DNA from: Salinimicrobium terrae DSM 17865
GTDB lineage: Bacteria; Bacteroidota; Bacteroidia; Flavobacteriales; Flavobacteriaceae
NCBI RefSeq assembly: GCF_000424665.1
Contig: NZ_AUKI01000003.1
Coordinates: 1 to 64,000 of the forward strand
Length of the DNA: 64,000 nt
Reading direction: 5' to 3'
Every line of letters starts with the position of its first letter. Positions within the stretch are counted from its first letter, which is position 1. The notes under the pieces were generated by a model, which was given only the letters and a program-made list of their open reading frames with translations, did no database searches and was not told the DNA's origin. The position numbers and the translations under genes are program-made. This document shows, one piece after another, positions 18,195-28,082 of the stretch.

Positions 18195-19133
18195 TCAGAA
18201 CCTGATTTCAGGCACTTCTTCCTGAAGTTTCCCGATCTTTTCCTGAAGATCTCTGCGGAATTTTTTGTGTGCTTCGGAAGTTTCATTAAAAGGCCGGTGC
18301 AAAAGCCCTTTTTGGATGGTATCCACCTTCTTCATTATGGCTGAAGCTTCTGAAGGAATCCACGCTTCCTGAAATTTCTCCCAAATATAATCCACAGCCG
18401 TTCGATTAGGATGCACCATATCTTCCGCATAAAATCTGTAATCCCGAAGTTCATCCATCATGATCTCATAAGACGGAAAATAAGAACAGTGACTTTCAGA
18501 AGCCACTATTTCCTGAATCGCAGTGATCAATTTCGCCTTACTTAGCTGATTGTCCACAAATCCATCCTTAAGGTGCCTCACAGGAGAGACCGTAAAAATA
18601 ATCTGTGCTAAAGGATTAATCTCTCTCACAATTTCTGAACAACCAAAAAGAGCACTTTTAACCTCTGTTATTTCCTTGCTGAAATTAGATTGCGGCACCT
18701 TATGGCAATTTGCCACAAACTCATTGGTTTCTTTAAGTCTATAGCCCCATGAAGTTCCCGGGGTTATCACCACATGAGTCGCCGACAATAAGAATTGATG
18801 TGTTTCCTCCACAGCAGCATTCAAATTCCTCAGAATATCCTCTTTTTCAACAGAATTAAGATCTGAATGTGCTTCGTAGCAATGCCAGGCTTCATTGTGG
18901 TAAAAAATATCTTCTTCAGTAAAAACATGTTGCGTTTTTACCCTTTTTAGGAAGTTATGAATTGCAGCAGGATGGAAGAGAATTCCAAATGGATTGAGCA
19001 GTTGCTCAAATTTAAAATATTCCAGCTTCTTCCCGATATTCTCAACAAAACAGGATCCCAAAAGCAGCACTTTTGAAGAGTAACCAATTTTCGGTTCCTG
19101 GGATTTAATAGGAATTTGGGTACGGAATTCCAT
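18195..19133 (-). CDS. GSCFA domain protein
   Basis: A protein of 312 residues. The motif that names the family is visible as LLLGSCFVENIG near residue 25, followed by NPFGILFHP, VVITPGTSWGYR and FTVSPVRHLKDG. This is an SGNH/GDSL-hydrolase-like fold in which Ser of GSCF would be the nucleophile and the SPVRH region supplies the catalytic His block. The substrate is not known. It lies downstream of alaS on the same strand, an arrangement common in Flavobacteriia, but hairpin repeats occupy the 156-base gap. Confidence 0.88.
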   Translation of the reverse strand: MEFRTQIPIKSQEPKIGYSSKVLLLGSCFVENIGKKLEYFKFEQLLNPFGILFHPAAIHNFLKRVKTQHVFTEEDIFYHNEAWHCYEAHSDLNSVEKEDILRNLNAAVEETHQFLLSATHVVITPGTSWGYRLKETNEFVANCHKVPQSNFSKEITEVKSALFGCSEIVREINPLAQIIFTVSPVRHLKDGFVDNQLSKAKLITAIQEIVASESHCSYFPSYEIMMDELRDYRFYAEDMVHPNRTAVDYIWEKFQEAWIPSEASAIMKKVDTIQKGLLHRPFNETSEAHKKFRRDLQEKIGKLQEEVPEIRF

Positions 19134-19148
19134 CTTCTAATTTTGGTT

Positions 19149-19281
19149 GACCTGCAAGGTTTTGAGAACCTTGTAGGTCTTATTTTTGGAAAAATATCAA
19201 CTCAAACCTTCAAGGTTAAAAAAAACCTTGCCGGTTATGTATAGTTAGACCTTTCATGGTTTGAAACCCTGAAAGGGTTGA
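19149..19281. repeat. Three tandem hairpin repeats between alaS and GSCFA
   Basis: Hairpin one pairs GACCTGCAAGGTT (19149-19161) with AACCTTGTAGGTC (19167-19179). Hairpin two pairs 19205-19217 with 19224-19236 (imperfect, AACCTTCAAGGTT type). Hairpin three, 19248-19281, is the CCCTTTCAGGG type also seen at 7830-7864. They could lower read-through from alaS to the GSCFA gene. Confidence 0.7.
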
Positions 19282-19289
19282 TCATACAT

Positions 19290-21902
19290 TTACTTTACAA
19301 ACTCTTCAGCCTTTTGCAGCGCTTCATTAAGTCCGGCGGGATTTTTACCTCCGGCTGTGGCGTAGAAGGGTTGTCCGCCGCCGCCGCCCTGGATGTATCG
19401 CCCTAATTCTTTAACAACTTTTCCCGCATTCAATCCTTTTTCCTCTACCAGATTTTTGGAAATATAGCAGGAAAGCATGGCTTTTTCGTCCTGTTGTGTC
19501 CCAAAAAGAAGAAAAAGATTGTCCATTTCATCTCCTAACTGGAAGGAAAGATCTTTGATTCCGCCCATATCCAGATCTACTTGTTGAGCCAAAAAGTTAA
19601 CTCCGTTGATCTCTTTGATCTGGCTTTTTAAATCTCCTTTCAGGTTTTTAGCCTTGTCGCGAAGCAGGGATTCAATTTGTTTTTTGAGTTCTGCATTTTC
19701 TTCCTGCAGATTTACCACGACTTTCACCGGATCCTGAGCATTTTTAAGAACTGCTTTTAATTCTGCAAAAGCTTCAGTTTGATTAGCAAAATATTCTCTT
19801 GCAGCTTCATTCGTAATCGCTTCGATCCTTCTTATTCCAGATGCCACAGCACCTTCAGAAATTATTTTAAAATGCCAGATATCTGAAGTGTTTCCAACAT
19901 GGGTTCCACCGCAGAGTTCCATGGATTTCCCGAAACGAACTGCACGAACCTTATCCCCGTATTTCTCTCCAAAAAGGGCAATGGCACCGTCATTTATTGC
20001 TTCCTGATAGGTCATTTCGCGATTATCAACCAATGGAAGTTTCTCGGCAATTCTGGAATTAACAAAATCCTCTACCTGCTTTAATTCTTCAGAAGAAACT
20101 TTGCTGAAGTGGGAGAAATCAAATCGCAAATAATCACTTTGTACCATAGAACCTTTCTGCTCCACGTGAGTACCGAGGATATCTCTCAAAGCCTGGTGCA
20201 GTATATGCGTGGCACTATGGTTGGCTGCAATTCTTGCCCGCTGCGCCACATTCACCTTGGCCGTAAAAGTACCAGTGATATCTTCGGGCAATTCTTTAAT
20301 AAGGTGGATGATAAGATTGTTTTCCTTACGGGTGTCTAAAATGTAATTTACACTCCCATTTTTGGACTCCAGAGTTCCTTTGTCCCCTACCTGGCCTCCG
20401 CCTTCAGGATAAAAAGGCGTTTGACTGAAAACCAATTGATAAAGCTCTCCTTCTTTTTTTGATTCCACTTTGCGGTAGCGTAGGATCTCTACATCGGCTT
20501 CGAGATTGTCGTAGCCAACAAAACCTTCGGTCTCTGCATCCTTCACTACCTGCCAGTCCCCGGAAGTTACTTTGGATGCATTTCTGGAACGATCTTTTTG
20601 CTTCTGAAGTTCTTCCTCAAAACCTTTTTGATCAAGACTATACCCTTTTTCGCTTAAAATTAGCGCGGTAAGGTCAATAGGAAATCCATAAGTGTCGTAT
20701 AATTCAAATGCCTTTTTACCTGATACATTTTTGTCTTTACTCTCCTTCATAACCTGATCCAGCATCACCAATCCCTGATCGAGGGTGCGTAGAAAGGAAT
20801 TTTCTTCCTCTCTTATTACGTTTGTAATTAAATTCTGCTGGGAACGCAGTTCAGGAAATGCTTCTCCCATTTGAGCGGCAAGGGTTTCTACCAATTTGTA
20901 AACGAATGGTTCCTTTTGATTTAGAAAAGTAAATCCATAACGAATAGCTCTTCTTAGAATTCGGCGAATCACATAACCGGCTCCGCCGCTGCCGGGGAGC
21001 TGACCATCAGCAATGGCAAAGGATACCGCCCTCACGTGATCTGCAATTACGCGAACTGCAATATCGGTTTCCTCATCTTTTCCGTATTCTGAACTGGTGG
21101 TTTCGCTGATCTTTTTAATCAGAGGAGTAAAAACATCTGTATCGTAATTTGATTTCACGCCTTGCAACGCCATACAAAGACGCTCAAAGCCCATTCCTGT
21201 ATCCACGTGCTTTTCGGGCAGCTTTTCGAGAGAGCCATCAGCTTTCCGGTTGAACTGGATAAAAACCAGATTCCAGATCTCCACTACCAGCGGGTGATCA
21301 TTGTTGACCAAGTCTCTTCCGGGGGTTTTCGCTTTATCTTCAGCAGACCTTAGATCGACGTGGATTTCAGAAGATGGTCCGCAGGGACCCTGATCGCCCA
21401 TTTCCCAAAAGTTGTCTTTTTTATTTCCGTAGATGATGCGGTCTTCAGAGATGATCTGCTTCCAAAGCTCCAAAGCCTCTTTGTCCAGGGGAAGATCCTC
21501 TTCCTCGTTCCCTTCGAAAACGGAAATGTAAAGGTCCTCCTTTGGCAATTTATAAACTTCAGTAAGTAATTCCCAGGCCCAGCTAATCGCTTCTTTTTTG
21601 AAATAATCGCCAAAACTCCAGTTCCCCAGCATCTCAAACATGGTATGGTGGTAGGTATCCTTACCAACCTCTTCGAGGTCATTATGTTTTCCGCTCACAC
21701 GAAGGCACTTCTGGGTATCGGCAATTCGACGATCTTTGGGAGTACCGTTGCCTAAAAAATATTCCTTGAACTGGTTCATCCCTGCATTCGTGAACATTAG
21801 TGTAGGATCATCCTTTACCACCATGGGTGCCGAAGGAACTACGCTGTGGGACTTACTTTGGAAAAATTCGAGGAATTTAGAACGTATCTCCTGGGATCTC
21901 AT
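19290..21902 (-). CDS. alaS: Alanyl-tRNA synthetase
   Basis: A protein of 870 residues, the normal length. It charges tRNA-Ala. The class II aminoacylation core is N-terminal ([39 protein letters not shown]), followed by the editing domain with zinc-ligand motifs HSATHIL and CGGTH, and a C-terminal DHHA1/oligomerisation part with the Gly-rich [15 protein letters not shown]. The ATG at 21902 gives the usual [14 protein letters not shown] start. It is divergent from the M23 peptidase operon. A minus-strand TATTTTTG (22007-22014) may be its -7 box. Confidence 0.97.
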   Translation of the reverse strand: MRSQEIRSKFLEFFQSKSHSVVPSAPMVVKDDPTLMFTNAGMNQFKEYFLGNGTPKDRRIADTQKCLRVSGKHNDLEEVGKDTYHHTMFEMLGNWSFGDYFKKEAISWAWELLTEVYKLPKEDLYISVFEGNEEEDLPLDKEALELWKQIISEDRIIYGNKKDNFWEMGDQGPCGPSSEIHVDLRSAEDKAKTPGRDLVNNDHPLVVEIWNLVFIQFNRKADGSLEKLPEKHVDTGMGFERLCMALQGVKSNYDTDVFTPLIKKISETTSSEYGKDEETDIAVRVIADHVRAVSFAIADGQLPGSGGAGYVIRRILRRAIRYGFTFLNQKEPFVYKLVETLAAQMGEAFPELRSQQNLITNVIREEENSFLRTLDQGLVMLDQVMKESKDKNVSGKKAFELYDTYGFPIDLTALILSEKGYSLDQKGFEEELQKQKDRSRNASKVTSGDWQVVKDAETEGFVGYDNLEADVEILRYRKVESKKEGELYQLVFSQTPFYPEGGGQVGDKGTLESKNGSVNYILDTRKENNLIIHLIKELPEDITGTFTAKVNVAQRARIAANHSATHILHQALRDILGTHVEQKGSMVQSDYLRFDFSHFSKVSSEELKQVEDFVNSRIAEKLPLVDNREMTYQEAINDGAIALFGEKYGDKVRAVRFGKSMELCGGTHVGNTSDIWHFKIISEGAVASGIRRIEAITNEAAREYFANQTEAFAELKAVLKNAQDPVKVVVNLQEENAELKKQIESLLRDKAKNLKGDLKSQIKEINGVNFLAQQVDLDMGGIKDLSFQLGDEMDNLFLLFGTQQDEKAMLSCYISKNLVEEKGLNAGKVVKELGRYIQGGGGGQPFYATAGGKNPAGLNEALQKAEEFVK

Positions 21903-21946
21903 GAAAAGTTAAAATTTTTATATTATGCTGTCGGAAAAACAATTTT

Positions 21947-22014
21947 TATATTTGTTCGTTTCTCAAGCTGAAAGTTGCACTGTTTTTGCAACATTTTAAG
22001 ATAACGCAAAAATA
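21947..22014. promoter_or_regulatory. Divergent -7 boxes of alaS and the M23 operon
   Basis: TATATTTG on the plus strand (21947-21954) and TATTTTTG on the minus strand (22007-22014) both fit TAnnTTTG and face the M23 gene and alaS respectively. No good TTTG -33 box was found at the standard distance for either. Confidence 0.4.
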
Positions 22015-22030
22015 GCATAATTTAACTTAT

Positions 22031-23008
22031 ATGTCTAAGGTTAAATATTATTACGACAGCGAGACGCTTTCCTATAAAAAGATAGAGCGCAAGAAGGGGC
22101 GCCGCCTTGGAATTGCTGCTCTCAGTGTACTGGGAGCCTTCCTTGCAGGCTTTATCCTCCTGGTCATTTACTTCAACATTCCGCAGCTCGAAACCCCTAA
22201 GGAAAAAGCACTTTCCAGGGAGCTCGATAACATGAAATTACAGTACAGTCTTCTTAATCGAAAGATGAAGCAAATTGAAAATGTGCTGGCAAATGTTGAA
22301 GACCGGGATAACAACATCTATCGTCTTTACTTCGAAGCCAATCCAATTCCCGAAGAACAGCGTCTTGCGGGATTTGGAGGTATTAACCGCTATAAGGACC
22401 TTGAAGGGTTTGACAATTCAAAACTTATAATAGACAGTCATAAAAAGCTTGACATGCTTACCAAAAGACTGGTGGTTCAATCCCGCTCCCTTGATGAAAT
22501 CGTGGAGCTGGCTAATGACAAAGAAAATTTACTTGCCTCTATCCCTGCTATAGTGCCTATAAAAAATGAAAACCTTAGAAGAATGGCTTCAGGTTATGGA
22601 TGGCGAACAGACCCTTTTACCAAGGTGAGAAAATTTCACTACGGAATGGATTTCACTGCCCCTCGCGGCACCCCGGTTTATGCAACAGGTGACGGCGTGG
22701 TAGAACGGGCAGATAATCGTTCCAGTGGTTACGGCAATCACATTAGAATTGATCACGGCTATGGTTACGTAAGCCTTTATGGTCACTTGTATAAATATAA
22801 TGTGAGAAAAGGACAAAAAGTGCAACGAGGTGACCTTATTGGTTTCGTAGGCAGCACGGGCCGCTCACAAGCCCCTCACCTGCACTATGAAATTTTTAAG
22901 GATGGTGAAAAGATCAACCCTATCAACTTCTATTACGGGCAACTTTCTCCTGAAGAATATGACGAGATCCTGGAACAGGCACAACTGGAAAACCAATCTT
23001 TGGATTAA
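22031..23008 (+). CDS. M23-family peptidoglycan endopeptidase, membrane-anchored
   Basis: A protein of 325 residues. It has a cytosolic N-terminus (MSKVKYYYDSETLSYKKIERK), one transmembrane helix (about 27-48), a coiled-coil stretch (about 55-90) and a C-terminal LytM/M23 domain (about 190-300). Zinc ligands are visible in HYGMDF (HxxxD) and PHLHYEIF (HxH). It probably cleaves peptide cross-links in the periplasm. It is the first gene of an operon; its stop overlaps the MerR start by one base (TAATG). Confidence 0.93.
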   Translation: MSKVKYYYDSETLSYKKIERKKGRRLGIAALSVLGAFLAGFILLVIYFNIPQLETPKEKALSRELDNMKLQYSLLNRKMKQIENVLANVEDRDNNIYRLYFEANPIPEEQRLAGFGGINRYKDLEGFDNSKLIIDSHKKLDMLTKRLVVQSRSLDEIVELANDKENLLASIPAIVPIKNENLRRMASGYGWRTDPFTKVRKFHYGMDFTAPRGTPVYATGDGVVERADNRSSGYGNHIRIDHGYGYVSLYGHLYKYNVRKGQKVQRGDLIGFVGSTGRSQAPHLHYEIFKDGEKINPINFYYGQLSPEEYDEILEQAQLENQSLD

Positions 23009-23340
23009 TGCACGTAAACCTGCCCGATAAACTTTACTACGGAATTGGAGAAGTAGCCGAAGCTTTTAAGGTCAACACTTCTTTAATAAGGTTTTGGGAA
23101 AAGGAATTTGATGTAATAAAGCCTAAGAAAAACGCTAAGGGAAATCGAAAATTTACCAGGGAAGACATTAAAAATCTCGAATTGATCTTTCACTTGGTAA
23201 AAGAGAGAGGATTTACTCTGGAAGGTGCAAAAATCCATCTGAAGGAAGAGAAAAGCCGGAAAACATTGTCTAACTTTGAGATCATCAGAAAACTGGAGCA
23301 TATTAAATCCACACTAATCAATCTAAAAAAAGAATTATAA
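23008..23340 (+). CDS. MerR-family transcriptional regulator
   Basis: A protein of 110 residues with a MerR winged helix-turn-helix (YYGIGEVAEAFKVNTSLIRFWEKEFD, RKFTREDIKNLELI) and a short C-terminal helix. There is no effector-binding domain, so it may respond through protein partners or act as a constitutive binder. It is translationally coupled to the M23 gene upstream and one base from LemA downstream. The targets are unknown. Confidence 0.93.
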   Translation: MHVNLPDKLYYGIGEVAEAFKVNTSLIRFWEKEFDVIKPKKNAKGNRKFTREDIKNLELIFHLVKERGFTLEGAKIHLKEEKSRKTLSNFEIIRKLEHIKSTLINLKKEL

Positions 23341-23341
23341 C

Positions 23342-23938
23342 ATGAAAAAATGGCTCGTCCCCGTATTGATCATTGGGGCCATCGTTTTAGGAATTTATTT
23401 ATTAACTGTTGGCAAATATAACACTGCCGTAGAAAGACAGGAAACTGCCCAAACTGCATGGTCGCAGGTAGAAAGTGCTTATCAGCGCCGTAGCGATCTG
23501 ATTCCAAATCTTGTAAATACTGTAAAAGGAGCTGCAGATTTTGAAAGAGGAACTCTTACAGATGTCATTGAGGCCCGTGCACAGGCAACATCGGTCAATG
23601 TTGATGCAAGTAATATAACTGAAGAACAGCTTCAGCAATTTCAACAAGCCCAGGGGCAGGTTTCTTCTGCGCTTTCACGACTACTGGTAACTGTGGAGAG
23701 GTATCCTGAATTACGGGCTACAACTAACTTTCAGCAGTTACAGTCACAATTGGAAGGCACAGAGAATCGAATAAACGTGGAAAGGAACAGGTACAACCAG
23801 GAGGTTAGAGATTACAACACCTTCATTCGCAAATTCCCGAATAACGTCATTGTAGGCATGTACGATTTTGACAGGATGCCTCTTTTCGAATCTGATCCCG
23901 GAGCTGAAAGTGCACCCGAAGTAGATTTTGAATTTTAA
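23342..23938 (+). CDS. LemA family protein
   Basis: A protein of 198 residues with an N-terminal transmembrane helix (about 4-22) followed by the LemA helical bundle (YNTAVERQETAQTAWSQVESAYQRR-type start, SDLIPNLVNTVKG, and ERNRYNQEVRDYN near the end). It is an envelope protein of unclear function that often stands beside TPM-domain proteins, as here. Start is one base after the MerR stop. Confidence 0.94.
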   Translation: MKKWLVPVLIIGAIVLGIYLLTVGKYNTAVERQETAQTAWSQVESAYQRRSDLIPNLVNTVKGAADFERGTLTDVIEARAQATSVNVDASNITEEQLQQFQQAQGQVSSALSRLLVTVERYPELRATTNFQQLQSQLEGTENRINVERNRYNQEVRDYNTFIRKFPNNVIVGMYDFDRMPLFESDPGAESAPEVDFEF

Positions 23939-23940
23939 CT

Positions 23941-24372
23941 ATGGCAAAAATTGAAGATTTCCTTTCTAAAGCAGGTGAAGCCGAAGTAGTAGCAGCCATT
24001 CAAAAGGCAGAACAAAAAACTTCGGGAGAAATTCGCGTGCATATTGAACACAGCTGCAAAGGCGATATTTGGGCTCGTGCCATGGAAGTTTTTCACTTGC
24101 TCAAAATGGACAACACAAAAGAGGACAATGGCGTACTTATTTATGTAGCTGTAGATGACAGGCAATTCGTCATCTACGGTGATAAAGGTATTAATGAAGC
24201 TGTTCCCAAGGATTTCTGGGAGACTACTAAAGAAGCCATAGTTGCACAGTTCAAAAAAGGTGATTTTAAACAAGGCTTAATCGACGGGATCTTAAGGGCA
24301 GGACACGAATTGCAGGAGCACTTCCCATGGAGCGGAGACAAAAATGAACTTTCGGATAAAATATCCAAATAA
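23941..24372 (+). CDS. TPM-domain protein, cytosolic short form
   Basis: A protein of 143 residues consisting of one TPM (Psb32/TLP18.3-type) domain: EVVAAIQKAEQKTSGEIRVHIE at the start and DNGVLIYVAVDDRQFVIYGDKGINEAV in the core. No signal peptide or membrane helix is seen, unlike its downstream partner. TPM domains in plants and actinobacteria bind metal ions and take part in photosystem or membrane-protein maintenance; the bacterial role here is unknown. It lies two bases after lemA and overlaps the next start by one base. Confidence 0.9.
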   Translation: MAKIEDFLSKAGEAEVVAAIQKAEQKTSGEIRVHIEHSCKGDIWARAMEVFHLLKMDNTKEDNGVLIYVAVDDRQFVIYGDKGINEAVPKDFWETTKEAIVAQFKKGDFKQGLIDGILRAGHELQEHFPWSGDKNELSDKISK

Positions 24373-25157
24373 TGAAATATTTACTTCGGAACTCCCTTCT
24401 TCTTTTCCTTTTACTGGGTGTTGGCATTAATGCAATTGCACAAAGGGATATTCCGCCAAGGCCTTCGATGGAGACCAGCGTTTATGATGAAGCCGGAGTA
24501 CTCTCTGCGGATGAAGAAATGGCTCTGGAAAGAAAACTTGTTAATTACGCCGATACTACCTCAACGCAAATAGTTGTTGCCACCATCGAATCCCTGCAAG
24601 GGGAATATATTGGCACTTATGCCGCTGAATGGGCGCACGAATGGGGCATTGGTCAGGCAGAAGAAGACAATGGAATTCTCATACTCCTGGCTGAAGAAGA
24701 ACGTAAGATATGGATTACCACCGGGTATGGAATTGAAAGCACTCTTACAGATGCCCTTTCAAAGCAGATCATAGAAGGTATTATTTTACCGGAGTTCAGA
24801 GCCGGAAGTTACTACCAGGGATTAAACCAGGGTACTACTGCTATTTTTGAGGTGCTGGATGGTACCTATCAGAGAACCAGGCAACCTTCGGGCGACGGGG
24901 CATCTCCCCGCTTCGTTGTTCTCGCACTCATTTTTATCGTTTTCCTTATTATTCTTAGCTCCCGAAACAAAAGGGGTGGTGGCCGTGGCGGATTTCGCCG
25001 TGGCGGCGGACTCCTCGACATCCTTGTTCTTAGCAGTCTTGGTCGTGGAGGCTTTGGCGGAGGCGGTGGCGGAGGAGGCTTTGGCGGAGGCGGAGGTTTC
25101 GGCGGCGGCTTTGGAGGCGGTGGCTTCGGCGGCGGCGGTGCCGGAGGAGGATGGTAA
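24372..25157 (+). CDS. TPM-domain protein, secreted/membrane form with Gly-rich tail
   Basis: A protein of 261 residues. It has an N-terminal signal peptide (ending near AIAQRD), a TPM domain (VYDEAGVLSADEEMALERKL ... DNGILILLAEEERKIWITTGYGIE), a transmembrane helix (about 178-196), then a low-complexity tail of Gly/Phe/Arg (about residues 199-261). This is the usual YgcG-type architecture. The gene ends the M23-MerR-LemA-TPM-TPM operon. The Gly-rich repeat is coding low complexity, not a mobile repeat. Confidence 0.92.
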   Translation: MKYLLRNSLLLFLLLGVGINAIAQRDIPPRPSMETSVYDEAGVLSADEEMALERKLVNYADTTSTQIVVATIESLQGEYIGTYAAEWAHEWGIGQAEEDNGILILLAEEERKIWITTGYGIESTLTDALSKQIIEGIILPEFRAGSYYQGLNQGTTAIFEVLDGTYQRTRQPSGDGASPRFVVLALIFIVFLIILSSRNKRGGGRGGFRRGGGLLDILVLSSLGRGGFGGGGGGGGFGGGGGFGGGFGGGGFGGGGAGGGW

Positions 25158-25475
25158 AATTAGTAGTCAGTGGCAGTGGGAAGGAAGTTAGCAGTATTCC
25201 GTGATCAGTACACAGTAAAGGTAAATGCGCCAAATTCATTTTATATAATCCAGATCTAGAATTAAAGCGCAGAGTTAAATGCGGGGCTAAAAAAATTGTA
25301 CTGGACCGAGGGGCAAACTCTCCGTAGCCAGGCATTTTTAACACCGGGAAATAAATCAGAACCCAACAAAATCAAATACCACTCTCGTCATATATTGCAA
25401 ATCCGCGACAATAAAAAAGCCTCCAATATTCCTTTGTGCTATTTACTGCCAACTGATACTTCAAACTGAATACTA
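25158..25475. other. Intergenic stretch with CAGT-rich inverted borders
   Basis: About 320 bases without a supported gene. The left side (about 25168-25218) holds AGTCAGTGGCAGT and GCAGTATTCCGTGATCAGT; the right side (about 25445-25473) holds the reverse complement of a similar string (GTATTCAGT ... CAGTTGGCAG). A comparable string stands at 62803-62835. It looks like a degenerate interspersed repeat, not a gene. Confidence 0.45.
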
Positions 25476-25522
25476 AAAAACAAAGGGTTCCAAAAATGCT
25501 ATTTTTGGATCCCTTTGTTTTT
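25476..25522. terminator. Bidirectional rho-independent terminator
   Basis: A 21-base arm (25476-25496, AAAAACAAAGGG...CCAAAAA) pairs with 25502-25522 except for one small mismatch pair, with a 5-base loop. A- and T-runs on both flanks make it work in both directions, between the TPM operon and der. Confidence 0.85.
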
Positions 25523-25527
25523 AATTT

Positions 25528-26832
25528 TTACTTCTTTCTGAAATATACAGAAACCGGAACTCCGGTAAAATCAAATTTTTCCCGTAATTTATTTTCCAGG
25601 TACCGCTTGTACGGATCTTTTACGTACTGCGGAAGATTACAGAAAAAAGCAAACTGCGGCTGGGGAGTAGGTAGCTGCATGCAAAATTTAATTTTTACAT
25701 ATTTGCCCTTGTAAGCAGGCGGAGGATAAGATTCAATGATAGGCAGCATCACCTCATTGAGTTCACTGGTCTTGATCTTTTTGCTTCGGTTATTGTAAAC
25801 TTCTACAGCAGTTTCAATCGCTTTAAAGATTCGCTGCTTCGTCAAAACAGACATAAACACCACAGGCACATCTGTAAAAGGTTCCATTTCCTGACGAATC
25901 TTCGCCTCATATTCCTTCATGGTATTAGTCTCCTTTTCAAAAAGGTCCCATTTATTGACAAGAATGACGATTCCTTTCCTGTTACGCTGGGCAAGCCAGA
26001 AAATATTCTGAACCTGTCCATCAAAACCGCGGGTAGCATCCATAACTATTAAACAGACATCGCAGTGTTCGATTGCACGCACCGACCGCATAACAGAATA
26101 AAATTCAAGGTCTTCCTTTACCTTGGATTTTCTACGGATTCCCGCTGTATCCACAAGATTAAATTCGAAGCCAAAGCGGTTGTATTTGGTGTCAATAGAA
26201 TCCCGGGTTGTACCGGCAATATCGGTCACTATATAGCGATCCTCCCCAATAAGGGAATTAATAAAAGAGGATTTTCCTGCATTGGGACGTCCAACTACCG
26301 CAAACCGGGGTAAATCGGCTTCTTCGGCACGTGTATCCTCCGGCAGAGCTTCTACCAGCGCATCCAGTAATTCACCTGTGCCACTTCCGCTTGTACTGGC
26401 AATGGGATAGTACTCACCTAGTCCCAGGGAATAAAATTCTACTGCATTTTCCAGTCGTTTGGAATTATCCACTTTATTTACCGCCAGAAAAACCGGCTTA
26501 TTAACCTTGCGAAGCAGTTGAGCAACATCTTCATCCATAGGAGTTACACCTGTCTCTACATCTACCATGAATATAATAGCATCGGCCTCACCAATGGCGA
26601 GTTCCACCTGCTTATCAATTTCAGCTTCAAAAACATCATCACTTCCCAATACGTATCCCCCTGTATCAATTACAGAAAAATAACGGCCATTCCAGTCGGT
26701 TTTCCCATAGTGACGGTCGCGAGTCACTCCACTAACCGAATCAACAATGGCTTCACGGCGCTGAATCAACCGGTTAAAAAATGTGGATTTTCCTACGTTA
26801 GGTCTACCTACAATGGCTACAATACTGCTCAT
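25528..26832 (-). CDS. der: Ribosome-assembly GTPase Der (EngA)
   Basis: A protein of 434 residues with two tandem GTPase domains and a C-terminal KH-like domain, the unique Der layout. The first P-loop is [11 protein letters not shown] (residue 8 on) with DTGGY and NKVD; the second is [10 protein letters not shown] (about 181) with DTAGIRRK and NKWD. It acts in maturation of the 50S subunit. It lies downstream of era on the same strand, a typical Bacteroidota arrangement, with 158 bases between them. Confidence 0.97.
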   Translation of the reverse strand: MSSIVAIVGRPNVGKSTFFNRLIQRREAIVDSVSGVTRDRHYGKTDWNGRYFSVIDTGGYVLGSDDVFEAEIDKQVELAIGEADAIIFMVDVETGVTPMDEDVAQLLRKVNKPVFLAVNKVDNSKRLENAVEFYSLGLGEYYPIASTSGSGTGELLDALVEALPEDTRAEEADLPRFAVVGRPNAGKSSFINSLIGEDRYIVTDIAGTTRDSIDTKYNRFGFEFNLVDTAGIRRKSKVKEDLEFYSVMRSVRAIEHCDVCLIVMDATRGFDGQVQNIFWLAQRNRKGIVILVNKWDLFEKETNTMKEYEAKIRQEMEPFTDVPVVFMSVLTKQRIFKAIETAVEVYNNRSKKIKTSELNEVMLPIIESYPPPAYKGKYVKIKFCMQLPTPQPQFAFFCNLPQYVKDPYKRYLENKLREKFDFTGVPVSVYFRKK

Positions 26833-26990
26833 AATAATAACTTCTTAAATAAGGGTGCAAAATTAGGTGATTTTAAACGATTGCTCTGTACTTATAGTTG
26901 TCTAAATTTCAGGAATAACAGAGTTCAAAAATCTTCTGAAAAAAAATGTAGAGGTACCGAATTAAAAAGCCGAAGAAAAGAAATGAAACT

Positions 26991-27881
26991 TTATTTCTTA
27001 TCTCCCGAGTACCCAAATCGGCGCAACTGTTTTGAATCACTGCGCCAGTTCTTATTAACCTTTACATATAGCTCCAGATGCACCTGCTTTCCAAAGAACT
27101 TTTCCAGATCTTTCCGCGCCTCTACTCCCACTCTCTTTAAAGCAGCACCTTTGTGACCAATTATAATTCCTTTTTGGGTTTCCCTTTCTACCATAATAAT
27201 GCTCCGCATACGGATGATCTCTTCTTCTTCAAAAAATTCTTCAGTGTCTATTTCAACACTGTATGGAATTTCTTTTTTGTAATGCAGAAGGATTTTCTCC
27301 CGGACGATCTCATTGACAAAAAAGCGCTCCGGCTTATCTGTAAGGGTGTCTTTTGGATAAAAGGGAGGAGAATCGGGCAGAAGTTCCACGATCCTGTTGA
27401 ACACCTGGGGCACATTAAATCCTTGTAACGCAGAAACGGGAAAGATCTCGGCATTAGGAACCTTTTCCTGCCACAACTGCACCTGCTCTTCCAGCTGTTC
27501 CTGATTGGATTTATCGATCTTGTTAAGAAGCAGTAAAACAGGAATTTCTGAATTTATGATCTTGTGGAAGAAAGATTCATCCTTAAGTTCCTTTTCTCCG
27601 ATTTCTACCATATAGATCAAAACATCGGCATCTTCAAAAGCAGATTTTACAAAATCCATCATAGACTCCTGAAGTTGATAAGCAGGTTTAATAATCCCCG
27701 GAGTATCACTGAGGATCATCTGGAAATCTTCTCCATTTACAATTCCAAGGATGCGATGCCTCGTGGTTTGAGCTTTAGAGGTAATAATGCTCAATTTTTC
27801 CCCAACAAAGGCATTCATAAGAGTGGATTTCCCCACGTTAGGGTTTCCAATAATATTAACAAATCCAGCTTTATGCGACAT
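26991..27881 (-). CDS. era: GTPase Era
   Basis: A protein of 296 residues. The N-terminal GTPase domain has GNPNVGKSTLMNAF (G1), DTPGI (G3) and NKID (G4); a KH RNA-binding domain follows (MVERETQKGIIIGHKGAALKRVGVEARKDLE). It binds the 3' end of 16S rRNA during 30S assembly. The ATG at 27881 gives the usual MSHKAGFVNIIG start. The 26833-26990 gap to der holds no obvious feature. Confidence 0.97.
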   Translation of the reverse strand: MSHKAGFVNIIGNPNVGKSTLMNAFVGEKLSIITSKAQTTRHRILGIVNGEDFQMILSDTPGIIKPAYQLQESMMDFVKSAFEDADVLIYMVEIGEKELKDESFFHKIINSEIPVLLLLNKIDKSNQEQLEEQVQLWQEKVPNAEIFPVSALQGFNVPQVFNRIVELLPDSPPFYPKDTLTDKPERFFVNEIVREKILLHYKKEIPYSVEIDTEEFFEEEEIIRMRSIIMVERETQKGIIIGHKGAALKRVGVEARKDLEKFFGKQVHLELYVKVNKNWRSDSKQLRRFGYSGDKK

Positions 27882-28082
27882 AATTCCTTTTTTCTTTACA
27901 AAGATACTTATTTATAATACGAGGTAACCACATGGAGAGGACAAGTCGTTTTTCCAGAGCGAATAAAGATGTTCCCTACAGTAGAACCATTTCCCCACGC
28001 AACTCCTTTTAACAGATTATTATAACTAGTAGAGGTTCACTTTTGTAAATTTGAAACTATTAATTACCAAAATTAGAAAATA

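Noticed and set aside
24966-25154. Dense GGC/GGA repeats that could be taken for a tandem repeat or CRISPR
   Set aside because: They encode the Gly-rich tail usual for this TPM protein type. There are no spacers of even size.
26518-27156. Open frame of 212 codons across the der-era region on the plus strand
   Set aside because: It lies antisense to both GTPase genes and has the composition of a shadow frame.
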